Of a DNA stretch of 5,659 bases, positions 1 through 5,610 are shown one piece after another; position 1 is the first letter of the stretch, and every line of letters begins with the position of its first letter. The DNA comes from an uncultured Ruminococcus sp. (GTDB lineage Bacteria > Bacillota > Clostridia > Oscillospirales > Ruminococcaceae): NCBI GenBank assembly GCA_900539095.1, contig UQAR01000097.1:1-5659 (forward strand). The letters run 5' to 3'. The translations under genes were made by a program, and so were the position numbers. The notes beneath the pieces were generated by a model, which saw only the letters and a program-made list of their open reading frames with translations, did not search any database and was not told where the DNA came from.

Positions 1-47
1 GAGATTCGCCTTAGTCTCGTGGGCTCGGAGATGTGTATAAGAGACAG
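1..47 (+). other. Residual Illumina Nextera P7/i7 adapter (not genomic)
   Basis: Bases 1-5 match the end of the Illumina P7 oligonucleotide, 6-13 (TCGCCTTA) match the Nextera i7 index N701 in adapter orientation, 14-28 are the Nextera read-2 linker, and 29-47 are the 19-base Tn5 mosaic end AGATGTGTATAAGAGACAG. Genomic sequence starts at 48. This is library-preparation sequence that survived trimming and was assembled onto the contig end. It should be masked; a GTG at 33-35 lies in frame with the neighbouring coding sequence and could be miscalled as its start. Confidence 0.98.
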
Positions 48-209
48 GTTAAGGACGCTATCGAGATTTACACAGATGATGACAAGATTATTCTGAAGAA
101 GTTCCAGAGAACTTGCATTTTCTGCGGCAGCGGTGAAGAGTGTGTTGAATACAAGGGCAAGACAATTTGTGCAGCTTGTATGGCAGAGCTCAAGGGCGAG
201 AACAAGTAA
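48..209 (+). CDS. AbrB/SpoVT-like transcriptional regulator with C-terminal zinc-binding tail, 3' fragment
   Basis: This is the last 53 codons of a gene whose 5' end lies beyond the contig edge; the stop is TAA at 207-209. The first residues (VKDAIEIYTDDDKIILKK) match the second half of an AbrB-type swapped-hairpin DNA-binding domain, where a conserved 'aleIyvdgdkIiLkk' strand pattern is typical. After it comes a cysteine tail with C23 and C26 (CIFC) and C41 and C44 (CAAC), numbered in the fragment, a likely zinc knuckle found in clostridial AbrB-like regulators. About 25-30 N-terminal residues are missing if the protein has the usual size of about 80 residues. AbrB-family proteins are dimeric or tetrameric DNA-binding transition-state regulators; the target genes here cannot be told. 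The gene is convergent with the rest of the window and ends shortly before a terminator. Family assignment is from remembered motif patterns. Confidence 0.8.
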   Translation, partial: VKDAIEIYTDDDKIILKKFQRTCIFCGSGEECVEYKGKTICAACMAELKGENK

Positions 210-239
210 TTACATATCGGTAGTAATATTATGAAACAG

Positions 240-275
240 ACAGGACGGACATGAAAGTGTTTGTCCTGTTTTTAT
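240..275 (+). terminator. Rho-independent terminator of the AbrB-like gene
   Basis: Bases 240-252 (acaggacggacat) pair with 257-269 (gtgtttgtcctgt) in a 13-base-pair stem with a few G-U pairs, closed by a GAAA tetraloop at 253-256. A T-rich run follows from 270. It starts 30 bases after the stop codon of the AbrB-like fragment, so it most likely ends that transcript. On the opposite strand the T-run is weak, so it looks mainly one-directional. Confidence 0.85.
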
Positions 276-287
276 TTTATGTGATAG

Positions 288-324
288 AAAAAGCGTGTAT
301 GCCAATGACATACACGCTTTTTTT
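288..324. terminator. Bidirectional intrinsic terminator between convergent genes
   Basis: Bases 288-301 (aaaaagcgtgtatg) pair perfectly with 309-322 around a 7-base loop (302-308). The core is GCGTGTATG/CATACACGC, flanked by A-run and T-run, so each strand reads as a stem followed by a U-tract. On the minus strand it directly follows the TAA (325-323) of the GH25-like gene and ends the five-gene row; on the plus strand it backs up the terminator at 240-275. Confidence 0.9.
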
Positions 325-1186
325 ACAATATTAGTTTTTTGAAATCATCTTCGCTGCCGTTGAACACAGCCATGTGAAGATATTCGCCGCTTTCATAGTA
401 TGAGAATTTCACACGGTTGGTATAGGTCCAGAAAGTCCATTTCATATCCTCATCTGGCTTTGAAAACAGGCTTTCATACCATATCTTGTCCTTGTCAAAT
501 CTGCTGTCAGCGGCAACGATGTTCTTATACGTCCGCTCTGTGCAGTAAATAATAGGTCTTACGCCGTATTGCTCTTCTATCTTGTCGCAGAAATCGGCGA
601 GATTGTCTGCAGCGTCATAATAATCAGGCGGCAGCAGTCTGTATAATCCTCTCAGCCGCACTTCCACCGCAGGGATAAGCCTGCCGCTGAGATCTTCGCC
701 CACAGCTTTTATAAAGTGCTCAGCCTGCTTTGTGCCGTCAGTGTCAAGCTCCAGCACATGGTATGCACCCACCGTTATATCAGTATCCTTTGAGCCGTTC
801 CAGTTGTCACGGAAAGCACCGTCCTCAAAGGTCGTGCCCTTGGTGGCTCTGATATACGCAGTCTGTATATTTTGCTTGGCAAAATTCTTCCAGCGTATCT
901 CTCCCATTGAATCGGTCACAACAGGACCCCTCACAGGGTAGTCACGCTTTTTAGGTTCGTTGAACCAAAGTTTGCCCGTATAAAGCAGCACCGCAAGATT
1001 TATCACAAGCAGTATCCCGCACAGTATGAGCAGACGTATTATAAGCTTTTTCAAAAATCGGTGACGTGGCTTTTCTTCCTCGTACACTTCATAGTTAGTA
1101 TAGTCGGACAAGTCACGGTCGTCAAACTCGCTGTCTATCCTCTCGACAGCCTCTTTGTCAAGCTTGAATTTCTTGCTGCATTTCAT
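323..1186 (-). CDS. Membrane-anchored GH25 lysozyme-like protein, probably catalytically inactive
   Basis: This 287-residue protein has an acidic cytoplasmic-looking head (1-40), a basic patch (R41, R43, K46, K47, R51), one membrane segment (about 48-69, rich in L, I and V) and an outer domain (83-287) of GH25 (Cellosyl/Clp lysozyme) size. The patch before the membrane segment predicts N-in, a type II signal anchor. GH25 landmarks are seen in order: YPVRG (83-87), GEIRW (95-99), YIRATKG (111-117), VGAYH (139-143), PIIYC (211-215), FWTY (252-255) and VFNG (274-277). Active GH25 enzymes cut the MurNAc-GlcNAc bond using acids in GVDVS, a DxE pair and a late Asp. Here these positions read V89, E175/R177 and H271, so muramidase activity is doubtful. 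I chose the ATG at 1186 because GAGAGGA (1201-1195) lies 8 bases upstream. The gene overlaps the end of the Rrf2 gene by 29 bases in another frame, suggesting translational coupling, and is the last gene before the terminator. Role unknown; binding of peptidoglycan or a partner is inference. Confidence 0.8.
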   Translation of the reverse strand: MKCSKKFKLDKEAVERIDSEFDDRDLSDYTNYEVYEEEKPRHRFLKKLIIRLLILCGILLVINLAVLLYTGKLWFNEPKKRDYPVRGPVVTDSMGEIRWKNFAKQNIQTAYIRATKGTTFEDGAFRDNWNGSKDTDITVGAYHVLELDTDGTKQAEHFIKAVGEDLSGRLIPAVEVRLRGLYRLLPPDYYDAADNLADFCDKIEEQYGVRPIIYCTERTYKNIVAADSRFDKDKIWYESLFSKPDEDMKWTFWTYTNRVKFSYYESGEYLHMAVFNGSEDDFKKLIL

Positions 1187-1616
1187 TAGCAGTATCCTCT
1201 CGGTTAAATTCCTCAGAATTTGCGATAAGCTCCGCAAAGGTATATGTGTCAAGCTTGTCACGCACCATTTCGGATATCTCGTTGAAAGCCTTCTGATAAC
1301 AGCAGATACCGTCTGCACCTCTGTTGCAGATACCCTCAGGGGATAGACATCTTGAAAAATAATATGTACCCTCTATAGCCTCAAGGACATTTTTCAGGGT
1401 CAGCTGTGCAGGGTCTTTGTTGATGATATATCCGCCCTGAGTGCCCTTATATGACTTCACTATATCAGCTGCAACAAGCTTTCTCAGTATCTTCAGTGCG
1501 AACCGCAGAGTAACGCAGGCGTCATTGGAAATGGTCTTGGCGTCCATTTTCTCCTTTTTGCGGCATAGTACGGATACTATCCTTACTGCGTAATCCGCCT
1601 CAAGTGTAATAAACAT
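1158..1616 (-). CDS. Rrf2-family transcriptional regulator with IscR-like cysteine cluster
   Basis: This 152-residue protein has the usual Rrf2 length and layout: an N-terminal winged helix (MFITLEADYAVR at the start, helix-turn-helix about 27-49 with ILRKLVAADIVKS, wing KGTQGGYII at 57-65), a linking helix, and a cysteine loop with C90, C97, C105 and C106. In IscR, NsrR and RirA, three cysteines at this place bind an Fe-S cluster that tunes DNA binding to Fe-S status, nitric oxide or iron. The spacing here, C-x6-C-x7-C(C), is somewhat wider than the C-x5-C-x5-C of IscR. Cluster binding is therefore likely but inferred, and the signal is unknown. It is preceded by GGAGGA (1627-1622) 5 bases from the ATG and starts 16 bases after the rpoD stop. 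It is not next to iscS/iscU or sulfur genes, so the name iscR is not justified. Confidence 0.9.
   Translation of the reverse strand: MFITLEADYAVRIVSVLCRKKEKMDAKTISNDACVTLRFALKILRKLVAADIVKSYKGTQGGYIINKDPAQLTLKNVLEAIEGTYYFSRCLSPEGICNRGADGICCYQKAFNEISEMVRDKLDTYTFAELIANSEEFNREDTANEMQQEIQA
1195..1201 (-). promoter_or_regulatory. Ribosome binding site deciding the GH25-like start
   Basis: On the minus strand, GAGAGGA sits 8 bases before the ATG at 1186-1184. It lies inside the 3' end of the upstream Rrf2 gene. It favours this start over the upstream in-frame ATG at 1318, which would add 44 residues entirely overlapping the Rrf2 gene and unlike any GH25 N-terminus. Confidence 0.75.
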
Positions 1617-1632
1617 TTATTTCCTCCGAAAA

Positions 1633-2733
1633 TCAATCCAGGTAATCTCTTACCTTGTTGCTCCTGTTAGGGTGACGGAGCTTTCTGAGGGCTTTAGCCT
1701 CTATCTGACGTATTCTCTCACGAGTTACGTTGAACTGCTGACCGACCTCTTCAAGAGTTCTTGAACGTCCGTCCTCAAGACCAAAACGCAGTCTGAGTAC
1801 CTTTTCTTCTCTCTCTGTAAGAGTGGAGAGCACCTGATTTATCTGCTCTTTAAGAAGAACCAGTGACGCAGCCTCAGCCGGTGCCGGAGCGTCATCATCA
1901 GGGATAAAGTCGCCCAGATGTGAGTCCTCCTCTTCGCCGATAGGTGTTTCAAGAGAAACAGGGTCCTGTGCGATACGCATTATCTCTCTTACTCTCTCAA
2001 CGCTCATGTCAAGCTCCTTAGCTATCTCCTCTGGTGAAGGATCGTGACCGTTTTTGTGGAGCAGCTGTGAAGAAACTTTCTTTACCTTTGTGATAGTTTC
2101 AACCATATGAACTGGTATTCTGATAGTTCTTGCCTGATCTGCGATAGCTCTTGTGATAGCCTGTCTTATCCACCATGTTGCATAAGTGGAGAACTTAAAG
2201 CCCTTCTTATAGTCGAACTTTTCAACGGCTTTGATAAGACCCATGTTGCCTTCCTGGATAAGGTCAAGGAAACTCATGCCTCTGCCAACATATTTCTTTG
2301 CAATGGAAACAACAAGTCTGAGGTTAGCCTCAGCAAGTCTCTTTCTTGCTTTTTTAGCGTCCTTTTCGTTGCCGCTGGACATTTTTTCTGCAAGCTGTAT
2401 CTCTTCCTCAGAAGTAAGCAGAGGCACTCTGCCTATCTCTTTGAGGTATATCTTTACAGGGTCGTCGATAGCGATGCCGTCCGTTGAAAGGGATATGTCA
2501 ACGCCCTCCTGATCCAGCTCGTCCTCAGGATTTTCGATATCGAGGCTGTCATCAGGAATGATATCGTCGATTATCTCGATATTGTTTGCGGCACAGCTGT
2601 CATAAAAGCTGTCCATTTGCTCAACGTCATAGTCGAGCTTTTCAAGGGCGTCAGTTATCTCCTTTGTGGTAAGCTTTCCGGCTGCCTTGCCGTGTTCCAT
2701 AAGGTTATCAAGTATCTGTTTCTTGTCTGTCAT
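1633..2733 (-). CDS. rpoD: RNA polymerase primary sigma factor (sigma-70/SigA)
   Basis: The housekeeping sigma factor directs core RNA polymerase to -10/-35 promoters. In 366 residues it shows a small region 1.1 (about 1-45), an acidic linker (50-80), region 1.2 (DPVKIYLKEIGRVPLLTSEE, 91-110), region 2 (about 136-208, including 2.4 with TYATWWIRQAITRAIADQAR at 183-202), region 3 (about 210-282) and region 4 (about 300-360), with the -35-binding helix-turn-helix TLEEVGQQFNVTRERIRQIE at 326-345. The size fits the 371-residue B. subtilis SigA and lacks the large insert between regions 1 and 2 of the E. coli protein. I prefer the ATG at 2733 over the in-frame GTG at 2742, because GGAG (2745-2742) is 8 bases before the ATG and overlaps the GTG. 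The gene begins 23 bases after the dnaG stop and precedes the Rrf2 gene by 16 bases, so co-transcription is likely. Confidence 0.98.
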   Translation of the reverse strand: MTDKKQILDNLMEHGKAAGKLTTKEITDALEKLDYDVEQMDSFYDSCAANNIEIIDDIIPDDSLDIENPEDELDQEGVDISLSTDGIAIDDPVKIYLKEIGRVPLLTSEEEIQLAEKMSSGNEKDAKKARKRLAEANLRLVVSIAKKYVGRGMSFLDLIQEGNMGLIKAVEKFDYKKGFKFSTYATWWIRQAITRAIADQARTIRIPVHMVETITKVKKVSSQLLHKNGHDPSPEEIAKELDMSVERVREIMRIAQDPVSLETPIGEEEDSHLGDFIPDDDAPAPAEAASLVLLKEQINQVLSTLTEREEKVLRLRFGLEDGRSRTLEEVGQQFNVTRERIRQIEAKALRKLRHPNRSNKVRDYLD

Positions 2734-2741
2734 TTCAAGCA

Positions 2742-2745
2742 CTCC
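2742..2745 (-). promoter_or_regulatory. Ribosome binding site deciding the rpoD start
   Basis: GGAG on the minus strand lies 8 bases before the ATG at 2733-2731. The alternative GTG (2742-2740) shares a base with this motif and has no well-placed site of its own, so the shorter 366-residue product is preferred. Confidence 0.65.
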
Positions 2746-2756
2746 ATTCTCAATTT

Positions 2757-4529
2757 TTACATCGGGTCGTTACTGTTTCTCATTTGCTCCAAAGCCTTGA
2801 AGAAATCATCGTCGGACATCTCCTCCTGGTTTTCCTTTGGCTTGTAGCTAAGCAGTACATTTATGTAATCCTCAGCGACCTTTGCGTCAACGCCAAGTTC
2901 GCTGTAATTTTCCAGTATCTCCGTTATCTTACCCACTTCCTCAGGGGAAAATTCACCGTTGAAAGAGGACACAGAACAATCCTGAAGATCGGTTATCTTG
3001 TTTGTCAGGCTCTCGTAAACACGTCGGTTGAAAGAGGTGACGAATTTATCAGGCGGCAGCCGTTTTAGGATATCCTCGCAGGCGTCATGATTTTTATAAA
3101 GATAGTATATAATGCCAGCCTCGGCGGCAGATTCACGCCTGTGGTTATTTGCCTCAGGGTTTATGGTATCACGTTTGTCGGCAAATGTGATAGTTCGTGT
3201 CCAGTCACGTTTGCTGTATTGGCGGCGTTCTTTGCTGATGATCTTTTCCATGTCAGCTTTGATACTGTTTTTGCTTACGCCTTGTTCGGCAGCTATTTTA
3301 TTTATATATATTTCCTGCTTTACAGACGAGCCTATATTAATAAGCACCCGACAGACCTTTTGCATATATTCAGATCTGCCCACGTCTGTATCCATATCGA
3401 CGCCCTCTTTGCATTTTTCAAGCTCAAAGTCTATTGCACCGTCGGATTTTTTAAGCAGGTGGCGGAAATGGTCCGCACCGAATTTGTTTATATATTCGTC
3501 AGGGTCTTTTGCACCATTCATTTTTATGATAGTGGTTTTAAGCCCCGTTTCGTCAAGTATCTTTATAGCCCTTGCAGTAGCTGTCTGTCCTGCACCGTCG
3601 GCGTCATAGCATATAACAACGTTGTCGGCGTAGTTTGAGATAAGCTTTGCCTGCTCAGGTGTTAGAGCCGTTCCGCAGGAGGCGACGGCGTTTTGGAAAC
3701 CTGCCTGATTAAGGGATATAACGTCCAGATTTCCCTCGCAAAGAAGTATGGTCTTATCTTTCACAGCAGCATTTTTAGCAAAGTTCATAGAGAAAAGAAA
3801 TCTGTTCTTTGAATACACCAAGGTATCCTTTGAGTTAAGATATTTTCTCTTATCGTCAGCAGTCAACGCTCTTCCGCCAAATCCCACGATATGACCTGCA
3901 AGATCTATGAAAGGGAACATTGCACGGTTGACAAAAAAGTCAAAGGTGTTTTTTGTGTTTCGCTGAGAACGTGAGATAAGCGAACCTTGCTCCAGTTCTT
4001 CTTCTGTAAAGCCCTCAGAAAGCATATAGCTTTTCAAGGCAGACCAACTGTTTGGTGCAAAGCCCATGCCGTATTTCTTTATGGTATCTATCGTCAGCTT
4101 ACGTTTGTTCATAAGATAATCAAGGCACTCTTTGCCTTGCGGTGTTTTAAGCTGATGATAGAAAAACCTTGCGGCGGTCTTGTTCATTTCGTAGAAACGT
4201 TTTCTGGTATCGGTACGTCTGCTGTCATATCCGCTGTCCTCAGGCAGGGGAACTCCGCCTCTTTCGGCAAGGAGTTTTACAGCCTCCCAATAGTCCAGAT
4301 TATTGTACTTCATTGTAAAAGTGATAACATCTCCGCCGGCACCGCAGCCAAAGCAGTGAAAATACTCTTTGTCAGGGTGAACGTGGCAGGACGGTGTTTT
4401 TTCGTTGTGAAAAGGGCAGAGGCAGACAAAATCTCTGCCTGTTCTTTTGAGGGTGACATAACTGCCCATGACCTCTGCGATAGGGTTGGCAGCTTTAAGT
4501 CTTTCTATAAAATCTATAGGCAGCGGCAA
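2757..4529 (-). CDS. dnaG: DNA primase
   Basis: DnaG makes the short RNA primers for leading- and lagging-strand synthesis and is recruited by the replicative helicase. The 590-residue protein has the full family layout: an N-terminal CHC2 zinc domain (ligands C38, H41, C59, C62; FHCFGCGAGGD at 57-67), the catalytic core with RAMFPFIDLAGHIVGFGGRA (202-221) and KYLNSKDTLVYSK (229-241), a TOPRIM fold with E265 in CEGNLDVISL and metal-binding D309/D311 in YDADGAG, and a divergent C-terminal part (about 440-590) expected to contact DnaB-type helicase. The length is close to E. coli (581) and B. subtilis (603). The start is a TTG at 4529, backed by AAGGAGG 7 bases upstream; the next Met is residue 22, which would cut into the zinc domain. 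It starts 23 bases after the dgt stop and ends 23 bases before rpoD. Nothing looks broken. Confidence 0.98.
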   Translation of the reverse strand: MPLPIDFIERLKAANPIAEVMGSYVTLKRTGRDFVCLCPFHNEKTPSCHVHPDKEYFHCFGCGAGGDVITFTMKYNNLDYWEAVKLLAERGGVPLPEDSGYDSRRTDTRKRFYEMNKTAARFFYHQLKTPQGKECLDYLMNKRKLTIDTIKKYGMGFAPNSWSALKSYMLSEGFTEEELEQGSLISRSQRNTKNTFDFFVNRAMFPFIDLAGHIVGFGGRALTADDKRKYLNSKDTLVYSKNRFLFSMNFAKNAAVKDKTILLCEGNLDVISLNQAGFQNAVASCGTALTPEQAKLISNYADNVVICYDADGAGQTATARAIKILDETGLKTTIIKMNGAKDPDEYINKFGADHFRHLLKKSDGAIDFELEKCKEGVDMDTDVGRSEYMQKVCRVLINIGSSVKQEIYINKIAAEQGVSKNSIKADMEKIISKERRQYSKRDWTRTITFADKRDTINPEANNHRRESAAEAGIIYYLYKNHDACEDILKRLPPDKFVTSFNRRVYESLTNKITDLQDCSVSSFNGEFSPEEVGKITEILENYSELGVDAKVAEDYINVLLSYKPKENQEEMSDDDFFKALEQMRNSNDPM

Positions 4530-4536
4530 TTTTCTC

Positions 4537-4543
4537 CCTCCTT
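4537..4543 (-). promoter_or_regulatory. Consensus ribosome binding site for the TTG start of dnaG
   Basis: AAGGAGG on the minus strand lies 7 bases before the TTG at 4529-4527. A perfect anti-16S match at ideal spacing supports this rare start codon. Confidence 0.9.
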
Positions 4544-4552
4544 GGGTCTATG

Positions 4553-5548
4553 CTAATACTTTGTCCACCCCAGCGGGATAAACAGATTTTTAAAGGTCTC
4601 AATGGCAAAGCCGTCTGTCATGCCTGAAATGTAATCGCAGATAGCACGGTCGATACCGAACTGATATGCGAGATTCATATAAAATGCAGGCAGCTTTTCT
4701 ATATGGTGAACATAATAGTCGTAGAGTTTCGCTATCATGTCCTTAGCCTTGACTTCCTCAGATTTACACTTTGGATTGGTATAAACAAATTCAAACATAA
4801 ATCTGTGCAGGGCAATGTAAGCCTCGGCGACTTCATCGTCCATATGAAGTTGTGCTGCACCGCCGTTCACAAGGGAGGTGACAAGGGTGGTTATTCTTTC
4901 GGATTTTGAGCAGCCAAGCACTTTTGTGATGCTTTTCGGGATATCATCTTCCGCCATTATCCCTGCACGGACAGAGTCGTCGATATCGTGGTTTATGTAT
5001 GCGATAACGTCTGCAAAGCGTACCACATAGCCCTCTTTCGTGTCGGCTATCATGTTTGTGTGCTTTAATATACCGTCACGGACTTCGGCGGTAAGGTCAA
5101 GCCCTTTGCCGTCTTTTTCAAGCAGATCCACCACACGCAGGCTTTGCTCATAGTGGTGAAAGCCCTCGGGACTAAGCTCGTTAAGTGCTCGTTCTCCTGC
5201 ATGGCCGAAAGGCGTATGTCCAAGATCGTGACCAAGTGCGATAGCCTCGGTGAGATCTTCGTTGAGCCGCAATGCTCTTGAGATAGTCCGTGCTATCTGG
5301 CTGACCTCAAGAGTATGGGTAAGTCTTGTACGGTAATGGTCGCCGGCAGGGGACAGATACACCTGAGTTTTATGTTTCAGACGTCTGAAAGAGTTACAGT
5401 GCAGAATCTTGTCACGGTCACGCTGGAAATCCGTTCTCAGCGGACAAGGCTCGACAGGCACTGCACGTCCTTTGGAATTTACCGACAGGCAGGCATACTC
5501 GCTCAGGCATTGTTTTTCAAACAGTTCAGTTTGTTCTCTAGGCAACAC
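4553..5548 (-). CDS. dgt: dGTPase-like HD-domain deoxynucleoside triphosphate triphosphohydrolase
   Basis: Proteins of this family split dNTPs to the deoxynucleoside and tripolyphosphate, which helps control the dNTP pool. The 331-residue protein carries the family's N-terminal signature (FQRDRDKILHCNSFRRLKHK, 41-60, then TQVYLSP, 61-67), the first HD-fold histidine H78 in TRLTHTLEV, the H107-D108 pair in GHDLGHTPFGHAGE (106-119) with H111 and H116, and the last metal ligand D180 in RFADVIAYINHDIDD. It is shorter than E. coli Dgt (505) and matches the shorter dGTPase-like type common in Bacillota. The substrate (dGTP or other dNTPs, and any allosteric activator) cannot be read from the sequence. 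The start is a GTG at 5548 preceded by AAGGGGGA. It is the first gene of the row visible here, ending 23 bases before dnaG, the usual order in many clostridia. A following TTG (5545) is a possible alternative start. Confidence 0.93.
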   Translation of the reverse strand: MLPREQTELFEKQCLSEYACLSVNSKGRAVPVEPCPLRTDFQRDRDKILHCNSFRRLKHKTQVYLSPAGDHYRTRLTHTLEVSQIARTISRALRLNEDLTEAIALGHDLGHTPFGHAGERALNELSPEGFHHYEQSLRVVDLLEKDGKGLDLTAEVRDGILKHTNMIADTKEGYVVRFADVIAYINHDIDDSVRAGIMAEDDIPKSITKVLGCSKSERITTLVTSLVNGGAAQLHMDDEVAEAYIALHRFMFEFVYTNPKCKSEEVKAKDMIAKLYDYYVHHIEKLPAFYMNLAYQFGIDRAICDYISGMTDGFAIETFKNLFIPLGWTKY

Positions 5549-5554
5549 TAAAAT

Positions 5555-5562
5555 TCCCCCTT
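5555..5562 (-). promoter_or_regulatory. Ribosome binding site for the GTG start of dgt
   Basis: AAGGGGGA on the minus strand lies 6 bases before the GTG at 5548-5546. It is one base off the AAGGAGG-type consensus and supports a start at GTG rather than further downstream. Confidence 0.7.
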
Positions 5563-5590
5563 ACAGCATACGATAAGGCATTTCAACACC

Positions 5591-5610
5591 CTAATTAATA
5601 TATACTATAA
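5591..5610 (-). promoter_or_regulatory. AT-rich stretch upstream of dgt, possible promoter -10 region
   Basis: Read on the minus strand this is an AT-rich run holding TATAGT (5609-5604) and TATATT (5602-5597), either of which could be a -10 element for the dgt-dnaG-rpoD row. Any matching -35 box would lie past 5610, beyond the genomic insert and replaced by adapter. The call is tentative. Confidence 0.3.

Noticed and set aside
33..209. Complete small + strand gene starting at GTG 33
   Set aside because: The GTG lies inside adapter sequence; the real gene is truncated at the insert edge.
231..254. Tiny + strand ORF starting at ATG 231
   Set aside because: It has only seven codons, no RBS, and runs into the terminator stem.
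323..1318. Longer 331-residue version of the GH25-like protein starting at 1318
   Set aside because: The extra 44 residues overlap the well-supported Rrf2 gene in another frame and do not resemble a GH25 N-terminus. The ATG at 1186 has a well-placed RBS and begins the natural head-plus-anchor layout.
1633..2742. rpoD start at GTG 2742
   Set aside because: The GGAG site overlaps this codon, while it is ideally spaced for the ATG at 2733.
3087..3638. Long + strand open frames opposite dnaG (and similar ones opposite dgt, rpoD and the other genes)
   Set aside because: They lie wholly antisense to conserved genes, lack recognisable domains and convincing RBSs, and are typical shadow frames.
5558..5586. 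Promoter for dgt with TTGAAA (5586-5581) as -35
   Set aside because: At 17 bases spacing the -10 would be TAAGGG, a poor match that overlaps the ribosome binding site.
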